DNA of 43,150 nt from Betaproteobacteria bacterium (GTDB lineage: Bacteria; Pseudomonadota; Gammaproteobacteria; Burkholderiales; Eutrophovitaceae). The notes under the pieces were generated by a model that saw nothing but the letters and a program-made list of their open reading frames with translations, did not search any database and had not been told where the DNA came from. Numbering within the stretch: the stretch's first letter is position 1; every line of letters starts with the position of its first letter. Below, piece by piece: positions 26,038 to 34,862 of this stretch. The translations under genes and the position numbers were made by a program. The stretch covers positions 2,993,873-3,037,022 of the forward strand of contig CP070643.1 of assembly GCA_020354125.1 (NCBI GenBank). Direction: 5' to 3'.

Positions 26038-26426
26038 TGAACGAACGCGAAAACTTCAGACACATTGTGAATACGCTTGCAGTGGCTACCGTTCTTCTGG
26101 TTGGCAATCTTGCGTTCTCACAAGACGAAGTGCAAAAAGTTACAACTGCCTGTCAAGCATCACTGAAGGAACTGGTATTTTGGTGCGTAACCCTTCCGGC
26201 GGCAGAGCAACCTGTTGTGCCTCCAGTCGAACAGGCGAATAACTGTGCCACGGCGAAAAAGCGCACTGACGGATACTGCTACCCCCTTGAAGTGCGTCAG
26301 CTGGGTTGCGCTTCCGCGCTACAGGAAATGGAGGTTTGGTGCAGTGGCAAGGCACATTTAAATGTAACTGATGTGGTGAGTTTCTGCGAAGAGAGTCAAC
26401 GTAACGTCCGCCTGTTCTGTTATTAG
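26038..26426 (+). CDS. Secreted Cys-rich protein with four C-x10-C modules
   Basis: About 128 aa from the ATG at 26038 (GGAAGA ribosome site). Signal peptide: NTLAVATVLLVGNLAFSQ. The mature part has exactly eight cysteines arranged as four C-x10-C pairs: CQASLKELVFWC, CATAKKRTDGYC, CASALQEMEVWC and CEESQRNVRLFC. Three of them share a hydrophobic-aromatic residue just before the second Cys. The pattern suggests four disulfide-closed helical or hairpin units made by internal duplication. No family recognised. It lies alone between the IS remnant and a gene-poor stretch. Confidence 0.65.
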
Positions 26427-26987
26427 CGATAGAGTTCGGCTGCTTCAGCGATACAAGCGGAGGTAGCGCAAGCCTGCAATGCATGTCGAGGAGCCGAAAA
26501 ACTTCCTGAGGGCAATGACTGCGCCTCGGAAAACAAACGTAGACGAAGAGTTTTTAGCGCAGCAATTTGCGCCCTTTTTTACTTTAACCACTCTCGAGTC
26601 AAGCGCGAAGTAATCGCTTTGTAAGAATCGCTTCTCCGCGGTAGCCGCCTTTCCCCCGTGATCTCTATCGATGCGATTCACTGGCTAGTACTCGGCAAAC
26701 GGGCGTTAGCATTTCGTCAGTTTGCTCGCGAAACCCGCCGCGAATGAGCGTCTGTCGTCGTTAAAAGAGTGCGCAACGATTCTTAGAATATGACCTTCAC
26801 CCACCCACAAATGCGTCGCAAGTCGCTTATCTATCAACAGTTTTCTTGACCACTGAAGGCTCAGCGCGTTGGTGATGCCAGTGTCCGACCATTGACCAGA
26901 CACATCTCTTCCTCAAGGCGCAGGGGGCGCGAACGTTTCTTGCCTTAATCCGACTGGCGGGAACAACTTTCGCAGAGGGAGGAGAAA
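26427..26987. other. Gap without a recognisable gene
   Basis: No convincing coding frame on either strand. A weak terminator-like hairpin (GCGCA 26557-26561, TGCGC 26568-26572, then CC and six T) could end the Cys-rich gene. The only other clear signal is the strong ribosome site AGGGAGGAG just before 26988. Confidence 0.45.
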
Positions 26988-27177
26988 ATGAGCACACGAG
27001 CTGAAGACAAAAAACGTTGAGCTTGTGCCAGTATTCGATATCACCTCGCAATGCGCGGACGGCTACCATGATGGGAAGGTTTGCCGTCAGGACGGAACCG
27101 AGCTGCCCTGGGACATGCGCGCTGCGACGGATGAATATGCCAGAGGTTTTCTGGCCGGTTACTACATGCAGACTTGA
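26988..27177 (+). pseudogene. GYxDG-family small protein gene with a +1 frameshift
   Basis: A strong ribosome site (GAGGGAGGAG) precedes ATG, but the frame stops after MSTRAEDKKR. Dropping one A from the A6 run at about 27008-27013 restores a 62-aa protein. It continues ...NVELVPVFDITSQ and then CADGYHDGKVCRQDG and DEYARGFLAGYYMQT. Motif spacing (DG-x6-G-x11-DEY-x2-GF-x2-GYY) is identical to the intact copies at 28267, 33477 and 35310. The gene is therefore a recent pseudogene, a sequencing error in a homopolymer, or, less likely, a gene using frameshifting at the A6 run. Confidence 0.7.
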
Positions 27178-27607
27178 GCGCTCTTGACAGAGTCAAGTCA
27201 TTCGCGAAGACCAGTGGCCACTATGGTATCGGCGACCTATCGTCGGCCAACTATAACTGATTCAGCACTTCGGTTGAGCTGATGAAGCGTGCGAGCGGGC
27301 CTTCCGGCAAGAACTGTCTGATGGTCTCGTCGTAATTCAGCGCATCTCGCCACTGTCACCGGAGCATCGATTCATTGTCACACCAAGATCTCGCCACCGG
27401 GGGCCGACAAGCATTATGGCGCGACGGGTGAGCGGTTTGGCGCGGAAAGTTACGCGCGCCGAAGTGAGAAAAATAAAATGACTCATCGTCAAACAACGAT
27501 GCATTATGCCGGCAAGAATAGTAAACCACTCACATACTTACACAATCGAAAGACAAAAAGAGCGTGATGGAAAAGAGGAAATGTCACGACTCACAGCAGG
27601 AGGACCG
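27178..27607. other. Gap without a recognisable gene
   Basis: Two small perfect hairpins are visible (CTTGAC/GTCAAG at 27183-27197; CATCGT/ACGATG at about 27485-27502), neither followed by a T-run. No protein-like frame was found until the next gene's ribosome site (AGCAGGAGGACC). Confidence 0.4.
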
Positions 27608-27847
27608 ATGGACATTTGGAACGTGTGGACCGCATTGATGACAGGATTGTTTATTGGCGTCTTCATTGGAATGGTTTTAACAGCAATGCTGACTATCAGT
27701 AGCAGAGATGAATCCAGTCAACCCGAGTCGAAAGAGAAGAAGGCCGAACGCCTTGATGTGCGCACGCATTGTGACGAGGATGCCGCAACGCCGCCCGCTT
27801 GCGCGGACAGTCCGAAAGAATCGCAAATATCGGCACATTTTCACTAG
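27608..27847 (+). CDS. Small single-pass membrane protein, 79 aa
   Basis: The ATG at 27608 is chosen because CAGGAGGACC lies directly upstream; longer in-frame starts lack a ribosome site. An N-terminal hydrophobic helix (ALMTGLFIGVFIGMVLTAML) carries small-residue GxxxG spacing, followed by a highly charged tail with two cysteines (THCDEDAATPPACADS). Likely inner-membrane, tail in the cytoplasm. No family recognised and no operon partner. The ribosome site makes it more credible than its length suggests. Confidence 0.5.
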   Translation: MDIWNVWTALMTGLFIGVFIGMVLTAMLTISSRDESSQPESKEKKAERLDVRTHCDEDAATPPACADSPKESQISAHFH

Positions 27848-28266
27848 CCGGCAAACTCGCTTCTCACCTCTACTTGATCGCCTTCCAGTGAGACAGGTTC
27901 TTCCTCTGGCACCACGCTTAAGCGCGTAACGATCCGCGCGAACCATTATCGCTCCTGCTGCAATCAAGTGTCCGAAAGTCAACGGCCGAGCGCTAATAAT
28001 TCGTCAATCCGTTCGCAAGATCCGCTCTGACTTCCTAGGTGTTTTGGCCGACGTTGCGCCAGAGAATCTACATCAGGCGCCTACTTTCATGATGGATTTA
28101 TCTAACTAATTCATCTAAAGACGTTTTTTGGCTCTGTCGCCAAGACTACCATCAACCCATCAGTCGAACCGGAAGTACAACCAATGGCCCATGAATAGCC
28201 AGGATTCGCGAACGCTTCTTGCGTACAGTGAACTGGCAGCGTGACAGACGTCAAGAGGAGAACATA
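27848..28266. other. Gap without a recognisable gene
   Basis: No convincing coding frame, terminator or repeat on either strand in about 420 bp. Base composition looks less GC-rich than in the molybdoenzyme locus. Confidence 0.4.
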
Positions 28267-28494
28267 TTGCAGTCGTTTCGAGAGCAAAGGGACAAGCTCG
28301 TGCAAGAGTTGAACTGCACGCCGACATACGCAGAGGGCTACCTCGACGGAAAAATGTGCAGAAGACACGGACTTGCATTGTCCAGGAATTTCAAAGTTGG
28401 AATGGACGAATACTCCGCCGGGTTTCGGACCGGATACTACGTAGAGGTTTGTTCGCGTTCTATACAAGCCAAGAAGGAAACTTCTACGACATAA
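28267..28494 (+). CDS. GYxDG-family small protein, copy 2
   Basis: About 75 aa from a TTG at 28267, chosen because GAGGAG sits 7 nt upstream and the product then matches the length of its paralogues. Family layout: an N-terminal helix (FREQRDKLVQELN), then AEGYLDGKMCRRHG, then DEYSAGFRTGYYVEVCS. The spacing DG-x6-G-x11-DEY-x2-GF-x2-GYY is exactly kept. No signal peptide or membrane segment. Paralogues lie at 26988 (frameshifted), 33477 and 35310. The family is not one I recognise. Confidence 0.65.
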   Translation: MQSFREQRDKLVQELNCTPTYAEGYLDGKMCRRHGLALSRNFKVGMDEYSAGFRTGYYVEVCSRSIQAKKETSTT

Positions 28495-29216
28495 CAGCAG
28501 TAGTCTGTGTCCAGACCAGCGATACGCGCCAAAGTCGGCTGCTCGCTTACAGGTGACGCGGTCCTCTCGCGTGGCCTTCCACCACGGCGATACTCACCCG
28601 TTTGTTATGAGTAATTCTGCCTCTTCACGCCCAACGCTTCGACCTCCCCTGCCGCAAAACACGGCTCCTGGCGCTGCCTGAACGCCAACTATTGGCGGTA
28701 TATTGGCAGTCATATGCGCATCCAGTAGCGAACAATGAATTGCTCACACCGTGAGCCTATTCTTCTCGGCGTTACTTGTCCCACGCCGCACTCCCTGGCA
28801 TTTGCCGAGTTTCAGAGAAACCACTTGGTCAATGTCATGGACACCCTGGTCTGTCAACGTCTGCCGCGCTTCGGGTTCAGTTCATCGATGGAACGCGGTT
28901 CGACATGCAAGGCATCAGTACTGCTAACCTCCACCTCCGATTCCTGGATGAGTATTCTTCCCGTGTGTTCTGACAAGCATCATCACCATCGAATACTGGG
29001 GCTACACCTGAGCCACTAGCGTCCGCGCCAAGGAGGTGTACCTTTCGCCGCGCACGTACAGCGGCTGGCTACGGAGAAGAACAGCGTCTAGATGCCCAAT
29101 GGGTCGCCCGGCGTATTCTGATGTCCTCATTGGCGTGATAGAGAAGGTTTTTTAACGAGCGAACAAGCGAGAAGCAGAATCGCCCGTTGAAAGCTTTCAG
29201 GTCCAGAGATTCCAGC
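28495..29216. other. Gap holding only a possible gene relic
   Basis: Apart from the degenerate GYxDG-like stretch at 28866-28973, nothing protein-like or RNA-like is seen in about 720 bp. Confidence 0.35.
28866..28973 (+). pseudogene. Possible degenerate GYxDG-family relic
   Basis: The frame reads FIDGTRFDMQGISTANLHLR followed by FLDEYSSRVF-stop. Between DG and DEY there are 18 residues with Gly at position 7, exactly as in the intact copies (DG-x6-G-x11-DEY). The GF-x2-GYY end is lost and the N-terminal helix is not recognisable in the same frame. Exact spacing is the only support, so chance cannot be excluded. Confidence 0.25.
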
Positions 29217-30629
29217 ATGAAGCCTTGCGTGACGCCTTACATCGCCCACCTGGTCATGCCGCTATTCTTGGCGGCCTGTGGCGGTGGAGACGCTCCGTCA
29301 CCATCAACCCCGGTGCCCGTCGCGGTTGTGACTGAACCAGCTGCGTTTGCGTCAAACCTTCTCGGCAATCTGACGTTGAGTGCCAGCGCGACCGACGATG
29401 TCGGCGTGACCGGTATTTAAATCCCACTTGATGGCGAACAGGTGGGCTCTATCGGTACGGTCTCGCCTCACAGTGTGAACGTGGACACAAACGCCTATGC
29501 GTCGGGACAGCATGTCGTGCGGGCACGTGCAACCGATGCTGATGGAAACATCTCCGCTTGGAGCACTGTAACGGTTCAGTTCGGCGGAACCCGACCGGTA
29601 CCGGCCGGGTTCACCCGCGACCAGTCGTGGATCACCGGCCTTAGCCTTGCCACCGCCTTTGCACAGACGCCGGATGGACGTCTGCTGGTTGCGGAGCAAG
29701 ACGGTGCACTGCGCATCGTCAAGAACTCGGCCTTGCTGCCCACGCCTATACTCAACGTCACGGTTGATTCAACCGGCGAACGTGGGCTGCTCGGCGTCGC
29801 CGTGCACCCGGACTTTGTCAGTAATGGTTACGTGTATGTCTACTATACGAGCACCGAGACGACCATCCACAATCGGGTCAGCCGGTTCACAGTAACCGGA
29901 GATGCTGCCGGCAGCGAGGAGAAGCTGATTGATCTCCCAACTCTCGTTGCCACTAATCACAATGGGGGCGCAATTCACTTCGGTGTCGACGGGAAGCTCT
30001 ACGTTGCCGTGGGTGACAATGCAGTCCCGTCTAATTCACAGAATCTGTCTACTCCACTCGGCAAAATGCTGCGCTTCAACGACGACGGTTCAATTCCTGT
30101 AGACAATCCGATTTGCACAACCAGTGGCAGCATTGCCTGTGCAATCTGGGCATACGGGCTAAGGAACCCGTTTACGTTCGCCGTCAATACCGACACCGGG
30201 CGCATCCACATCAATGATGTGGGCCAGAACACGTGGGAGGAAATCAACCTGGGCGTTCCAGGCGCGAACTATGGCTGGCCCTCTTCGGAAGGACCGGACA
30301 ACTTAACTGGTAGCTTCATTGGCCCCCTGTTCGCCTACAAACACAGTGCAGCCTCACCTCCGGGGTCGGGGCCAGGTGGGTTCTTTGTCGGCTTTTCGAT
30401 TGCAGGCGGAACCTTTTATCCCGATGCCGGGCCGTTTCCCACAAATTACCGTAACAGCTACTACTTTGCAGATTTCGTAAGCAGATTCGTCGGACGTCTC
30501 GACTACACCAATAGCGCAGCATATGCGTTCGCCAGGGTCGACGACAAGCCTGTTGACCTTTTGGCCGGAGGTGACGGCGCGTTGTACGTACTGACGCGGT
30601 CGGGAATCACCAGGATCAGTGCGCCGTAA
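29217..30629 (+). pseudogene. PQQ-type sugar dehydrogenase lipoprotein, interrupted by an in-frame stop
   Basis: One continuous frame except for a TAA at 29418-29420. The first part has a lipoprotein signal (HLVMPLFLAACGGGD) and a short Ig-like module that begins ATDDVGVTGI. After the stop the module resumes (IPLDGEQVGSIG). It continues into a beta-propeller of the soluble glucose/sorbosone dehydrogenase family: GLSLATAFAQTPDGRLLVAE, GERGLLGVAVHPDF, NHNGGAIHFGVDGKLYVAVG and YGLRNPFTFAV. Related Ig modules usually have 'VTGVQ', so CAA to TAA is the likely change. The propeller part (29442-30629) is otherwise intact but would lack export signals. Either a young pseudogene or a sequencing error. 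Confidence 0.8.
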
Positions 30630-31280
30630 GACATGACGGACACGGTGCCAATAGACGGAACCATCCCGAGAACAAGTTTTAACTTTCCACGGCGATCTTT
30701 CTGATCGCGCTCCAACTGTCACTCGATGTGTCCCGCTGTGAAGGGTTTCAGTCAGGACTGAAACTCTCCCCAGTCCTTAGCACCTGATATCCAGCTGATC
30801 CGAAGGTCGTCTCTTCAAGGCCGAAAGGGTCAAAGTGTAACGACATGCCGCCATCGGCCTGCACACTTAACAGATGTACTCGTATGCGATTCGCATATCC
30901 AGATTTCTTCTAATTAGCAGTCTGTTACTTAGCCCATCGCCTCTAGTGGCGTTATCTCTTCCCCTCATGTGGGCTCAGATGTCGTCCGGCATACCGATTG
31001 CCATTTCCTTGCAGAGGGACGAATACGTCCAGAACAGTACTGACAAAGGCAACTTCCGGCACCTAATCGAAGACGCAAAGTCACCGGCCTGCGGGACGTG
31101 ACCTGCCGAACAGCGGAGCCGCCAGAATCGATTCTTCCGCAACCCGCCTTTACACGAGGCAGGCGGGTCGCGACTCAGGAGCGAAACCGGTGCTCTCCAT
31201 GTTGTGACGGTTCGAACCCCGCCGGGCGGGTTGGGAAGATGCGAGAGACACACCAAGGAAACAGTAAGCGTCAACGACAT
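30630..31280. other. Gap with two strong inverted repeats, no recognised gene
   Basis: A perfect palindrome with 9-bp arms and a 2-nt centre (GTTTCAGTC/GACTGAAAC, 30745-30764) and a longer hairpin at 31138-31172 (CGC-A-ACCCGCCT / AGGCGGGT-C-GCG with an 11-nt loop) are visible. Neither is followed by a T-tract. They could be operators, RNA elements of the next gene's leader, or remnants of palindromic repeats. A 75-codon frame at 30874 has no coding character. Confidence 0.4.
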
Positions 31281-31796
31281 ATGTCGGCCGAGACCCTAGC
31301 TTGGCTTCGGCATTGGATGATCATCGCGATGGGACTGATGGTGCTCGCAGCGACACCGGCGCGAGCCAATCAATGGTCATTGCTGATCAATGGTAAGGCA
31401 GTGTATCTCGACGAACAACCTGGCGTCGAATACAACGATCAGAACTGGGGCCTTGGCGTTCAGTATGATTTTGAAATGACGCCGCGCGAGTGGGTGCCGT
31501 TCGTCAATGCGTCAGTGTTCGACGATTCAAACAAGAACCTGTCGTACTACGCCGGCGGCAGAGCAGTACGTCGATTCTCGCTTGGAAAGAAAGACGGCGG
31601 TTTGCATCTCGACGCAGGTATCGTGGCCTTCTTGAGGGTCCGCGAAGAGTTCAAGAACGGGGACCCGTTTCCGGGCCTGCTACCGGTGATTTCGTTTGGC
31701 ACCGACCGACTCGCACTCAACGCTACCTATATCCCGAAGGTCGATCCGAAGATGGTGCCACTTGTTTTCTTTCAGCTGAAGATTGGATTGAATTAA
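31281..31796 (+). CDS. Small outer-membrane beta-barrel protein
   Basis: About 171 aa from the ATG at 31281. The signal peptide MIIAMGLMVLAATPARA is followed by NQWSLLINGKAVYLDE. The rest alternates hydrophobic and polar residues in strands rich in Gly, Tyr and Phe (NWGLGVQYDFE, SYYAGGRAVRRFS, GLHLDAGIVAFLRV, VPLVFFQLKIGLN), as expected for an eight-stranded barrel. The LINGKAVYL...NWGLGVQY arrangement recalls PagP-like and 'NGxSxH' barrels, but PagP catalytic residues are not evident. Function unknown. The long hairpin at 31138-31172 lies in its leader. Confidence 0.65.
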   Translation: MSAETLAWLRHWMIIAMGLMVLAATPARANQWSLLINGKAVYLDEQPGVEYNDQNWGLGVQYDFEMTPREWVPFVNASVFDDSNKNLSYYAGGRAVRRFSLGKKDGGLHLDAGIVAFLRVREEFKNGDPFPGLLPVISFGTDRLALNATYIPKVDPKMVPLVFFQLKIGLN

Positions 31797-31987
31797 CACC
31801 GCCGGGCTCATAGCGCAGTAGACAAAAAGAAAACCCTGGATGCGAGCAAACGCCTAAAGCACCCCCGTTCCGCGATAGGAACCGCGATCACCGCTAGCCG
31901 GCGCCATACCACAAGCGTCCTGAGTCTCTGACGTCCTCAGTATCTTCTTACTGGGTCACGCGCCTTGGCGTTTTTGACCATCCCCTT

Positions 31988-32419
31988 CTAGCTACTACGA
32001 TAAGCCTGATAAGGAATGGATTTCTGAATGTCTTCCTGCAGATACTTCAACCATCCATAAGGCACGGCGGGCGTCATTTCATTCTTTTCCCGGTCCTGAT
32101 ACAAGGAATCCGAGTAAATCACCAGATGCCGGTCTTCGACTTTGATATTTACGGTTGCGTCGAAACGGCGGTGTCGAAGCTTACCCGTGACATGCTCATC
32201 GCCTTTATCGATGATGACCCAGCGACGGGCGACTAACGCCGACTCCGCAGCCCTGATCGCACCCGCAGTGTCGACGTCCTCCGGTATGGCAACCGACAGC
32301 GGATTCTGGTTGTAGCTCTCAACCGAGTAATCGCCGACACGCGTACCCGAGCACCCGGTCTGGAACAGCGCCAACGCGCCAACAAGCAGTATGGCGAGAT
32401 TCAATTTCTTTATCGACAT
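31988..32419 (-). CDS. Lipoprotein, 143 aa, unknown function
   Basis: AAAGGAAA precedes the ATG at 32417-32419. The signal peptide NLAILLVGALALFQTGC ends at a lipobox with acceptor Cys23. The mature part is a compact alpha/beta domain: DTAGAIRAAESALVARRWVI, HVTGKLRHRRFDATVNIKVE, HLVIYSDSLYQDREK. This layout recalls small lipoproteins that modify or guard the envelope, but no named family is recognised. It lies 45 bp downstream of another - strand gene (32465) and may share its transcript. Confidence 0.75.
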   Translation of the reverse strand: MSIKKLNLAILLVGALALFQTGCSGTRVGDYSVESYNQNPLSVAIPEDVDTAGAIRAAESALVARRWVIIDKGDEHVTGKLRHRRFDATVNIKVEDRHLVIYSDSLYQDREKNEMTPAVPYGWLKYLQEDIQKSIPYQAYRSS

Positions 32420-32464
32420 CCAGATTTCCTTTCGTTGTAGCTCGGCGTCTTGGGCGGCCGCTCG

Positions 32465-32713
32465 TCAGGCCTCAGCCTCGATTCCGGGCAGGATGACCGG
32501 CGGAATGAGCGGGCAAAGGTTATGGCGGAGAACCAACACGTCACTTTGGGGAAACTGCTTCTTCAACCATGCCGAAGAGACCTGATACCACTCGGCCCCC
32601 GGTTCATCGGGATCGAGAACACGGCCTACCACCAATACCACCCTTCCATTCCAATCCGGTTGCTCGCAGGTACGGACCAGGAAACATGGCGTCCCGGGTT
32701 CAATTTGCGACAT
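32465..32713 (-). CDS. Small beta-rich protein, 82 aa
   Basis: An AGAAGG ribosome site lies 6 nt before the ATG. The sequence has the rhythm of a small beta-barrel (SH3-like): PGTPCFLVRTCEQPDWNGRV, VVLVVGRVLDPDE, EWYQVSSAWLKKQFP, DVLVLRHNLCPLIPP. It has no signal peptide. Similar short proteins with a 'W.V....P' tail occur in mobile and accessory regions, often without a known function. Probably the first gene of a pair with the lipoprotein downstream. Confidence 0.55.
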   Translation of the reverse strand: MSQIEPGTPCFLVRTCEQPDWNGRVVLVVGRVLDPDEPGAEWYQVSSAWLKKQFPQSDVLVLRHNLCPLIPPVILPGIEAEA

Positions 32714-33476
32714 TGCTGGCCTTCTAATCGACGGACTTCAGAGGCGGCTCTCGGCGAGATTTGCATGCCTCCACCTGCGCAGGCGCGCGATAGCCTCATA
32801 ACTTCCGGTTTTTACGCATAAACAATGCCAACCAGCGTCTTGGGGGCGGGCTATGATGCTTCGGGACAGGTTATCAACAACGAGGAACCATCGGACGTCG
32901 ATGCCGCAAAAAAAGCGACCATTGCTGAATGCTTTCTGTACCATGACAATGGCATGCTAAATAACCGACCTTTCTCGACGCGGAAGAGGTTGGCTTTGTT
33001 GCGCCTCGGCATAAAATGACTGCGCGCTTGATGCCCTTGCAAGTAGCGCGGTTGCAAACGGGCCGCGCACAATTTCTCTCTACACAAGCATGCACTAAGG
33101 GGGGTCATCGGCCGCCGAAGCTTCTTCTCAGGTCTTGCGGAGCAAGCCTCTTCGCCCCTGTCACGTGTATCTTCGTTGGCCGACGAATTCTCAACATCGT
33201 TTGTTAGCAATCCGTCGACTCTGACGCAAAAACGCAGGCGCCCCTCATCTGATTGCCATCGGACGGGAACATGACGATGTAAGAACTGGCCACTGGGCAT
33301 CCTCCCGACCATGCCAACTAGCTCTTTTATGGCCATTAATTCTTATGACCTTTGGCGGCATCCGTAACGGCCGCAGGATGTGCGATATGTCACCCGTCGT
33401 TTCCTACAAACCGCATATGCGCCCGGTTTTTGCGATAGATCAGCTGGGGACACCGATGACTACGGAGGAGGACTGT
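32714..33476. other. Gap without a recognisable gene
   Basis: About 760 bp. Open frames exist on both strands (up to 161 codons on the - strand, 32851-33336), but they lack a ribosome site, show no domain-like pattern and overlap each other. The strong GGAGGAGG site at about 33464-33471 belongs to the next gene. Confidence 0.4.
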
Positions 33477-33710
33477 ATGAGTGAGCTGGCTTTGACGAAG
33501 GCGAAAGAGCTTGCCGAGGAAATGGGCTGGTCGTTGGACCGTGCACAGGGATATGTCGATGGTGGCACATCCCAGCAGAACGGTGAGGACTTAGCTACGC
33601 AGCACAGATTCGGTATGGACGACTACTCGAAGGGTTTCCGGACGGGTTACTACACACAGGCTTGTTCGCTCTCGATTTCGAGTATCCGGCAAGCGCTGGC
33701 AGTTGCCTAG
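33477..33710 (+). CDS. GYxDG-family small protein, copy 3
   Basis: A 77-aa protein from the ATG at 33477, 5 nt after GGAGGAGG. It begins MSELALTKAKELAEEMGWSL, then carries AQGYVDGGTSQQNGED and DDYSKGFRTGYYTQACS. The motif spacing matches the other copies (DG-x6-G-x11-DDY-x2-GF-x2-GYY). Two glycine-aromatic modules (GYVDG and GFRTGYY), each preceded by a short helix, suggest an internal duplication. It is soluble and likely cytoplasmic. Its leader helix is very like that of copy 4 (LAEEMGW shared). Confidence 0.7.
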   Translation: MSELALTKAKELAEEMGWSLDRAQGYVDGGTSQQNGEDLATQHRFGMDDYSKGFRTGYYTQACSLSISSIRQALAVA

Positions 33711-33820
33711 GAAGACCCGAACAATTTGTCGCAATAGACGCGAGTATCAGTAACGAACCAAATCACAGCATCGGCAACACCACGCCGCCACCGCCAAGCA
33801 GTATCACTTGCCTTGGACGT

Positions 33821-34204
33821 TTACTTCTCGCAGGGAAACGTCTCGACAAATGCACTCATCACCAGCACGCTTCCCGCATCACGGCGCCTCTCTGGGTTTC
33901 TCTGCAAGAACCTGAACACCACTTCAGAGGCCTGGGCCACGGACAGGTTTCTCGGACCGCAGAACATTAATTCACCGCTTGTTGGATAGAAAATCCCAAC
34001 GTGCGCATCATGAACGCCCATGACGTAGACCTGAAATCGGCGTACATATACGTGGCTCAGGGTGTCCGCTGTTCCCTCCCTTATGCGACGATATTCGTCG
34101 GCCCACTGCATCAGTGTCTCGCCGTCTACGAAATCGGCTCGTGCGGGCAGCGTGGTCAACAACGCAGCCACGCCGATTGCGAATAGCACCAACAGCTTCC
34201 TCAT
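33821..34204 (-). CDS. Rap1a/Tai-like periplasmic protein, copy A
   Basis: About 127 aa from the ATG at 34204, preceded by GGGGGAAAGGAT. Signal peptide: LLVLFAIGVAALLTTLPARA. The mature domain runs FVDGETLMQWADEYRR..., then VYVMGVHDAHVG, CGPRNLSVAQASEVVFRFLQ and ends SVLVMSAFVETFPC. This is the layout of the Rap1a/Tai family (a GxLLxxC-like start, a 'YVxGxxDA' core, 'C.P..v...Q' and a terminal 'AL...FPC'). Serratia Rap1a proteins are immunity proteins against type VI amidase effectors. No effector is adjacent, so the role here is open. Confidence 0.6.
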   Translation of the reverse strand: MRKLLVLFAIGVAALLTTLPARADFVDGETLMQWADEYRRIREGTADTLSHVYVRRFQVYVMGVHDAHVGIFYPTSGELMFCGPRNLSVAQASEVVFRFLQRNPERRRDAGSVLVMSAFVETFPCEK

Positions 34205-34434
34205 CGCATCCTTTCCCCCTTTGAATGCCATTGTACTTCGGTACCACCCTCGAGGACTTACTGCAAGTCATGAGTAAGCTGAGGCTTTGACCGTGATCAA
34301 GAGTGAGCTTGCTGAGCCCGGCGGAAAACGGCGCATGGTGTACTCGTGAAGAACTGATCGGGGAACGATGCGATTTCGCTAACGGTAAGCCGCGCTACCC
34401 GCGACCGCTTTACTTCGCGGCGTGGCTGGCGAGT

Positions 34435-34758
34435 TTACCCAGTGGAACAGGGGTAAGCTGCGCGCAGTCCTTGAACAATCAGATAGCGCCGAGGCCGGAA
34501 CAGTAGTTCGGGGTGGGTTTCGAGGTAGCTCAGCACCGCATCAAAACTCAGTTGCTGCCGATCGCCTGGCGGAAGGCAGAATAGCCCTTCGTTCCACTTT
34601 TGCCAGACGTCATCAATAAAGGTCTGAGCGACCTCCCGCCCAGCATCACTGCGCATCATTTCCAGCAGCTCCTCGCCGTTCGATTCGGCCCGTAGTACCG
34701 GTGAGGAGGCCAGCAACATGGCCGCAAACGTCAGGACTGTCAGAATTCTTGTAGGCAA
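34435..34758 (-). CDS. Rap1a/Tai-like periplasmic protein, copy B
   Basis: 107 aa from a TTG at 34756-34758 with AAGGGG upstream. The signal peptide (ILTVLTFAAMLLASSPVLRA) is followed by ESNGEELLEMMRSD, then GLFCLPPGDRQQLSFDAVLS and a terminal YLIVQGLRAAYPC. The 'FC.P..' and 'L..AYPC' pair matches Rap1a/Tai proteins and copy A at 33821. The two are on the same strand, 230 bp apart. As with copy A no toxin partner is visible. Confidence 0.6.
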   Translation of the reverse strand: MPTRILTVLTFAAMLLASSPVLRAESNGEELLEMMRSDAGREVAQTFIDDVWQKWNEGLFCLPPGDRQQLSFDAVLSYLETHPELLFRPRRYLIVQGLRAAYPCSTG

Positions 34759-34862
34759 GGCTTGCCCCTTCGCACTCTGGAAAGCCTCTCAGAGCAAGCA
34801 AGCCTCGAAAAGTTCCAGCCCGCCGCACAGGCAAAAAGATCGCTGCTGAGTCCAATAGCGGC

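Noticed and set aside
26985..27177. Programmed frameshift as the default explanation for the A6 site
   Set aside because: The three intact paralogues need no frameshift, so mutation or sequencing error is simpler.
28735..29019. 94-codon + strand frame
   Set aside because: No protein-like pattern; another frame in the same place shows the GYxDG-like relic instead.
30874..31101. 75-codon frame with a hydrophobic start
   Set aside because: No ribosome site, low-complexity Leu/Ser start and no sensible continuation.
32851..33336. 161-codon - strand frame
   Set aside because: No domain pattern, no ribosome site, and its lower part is complementary to other equally weak frames.
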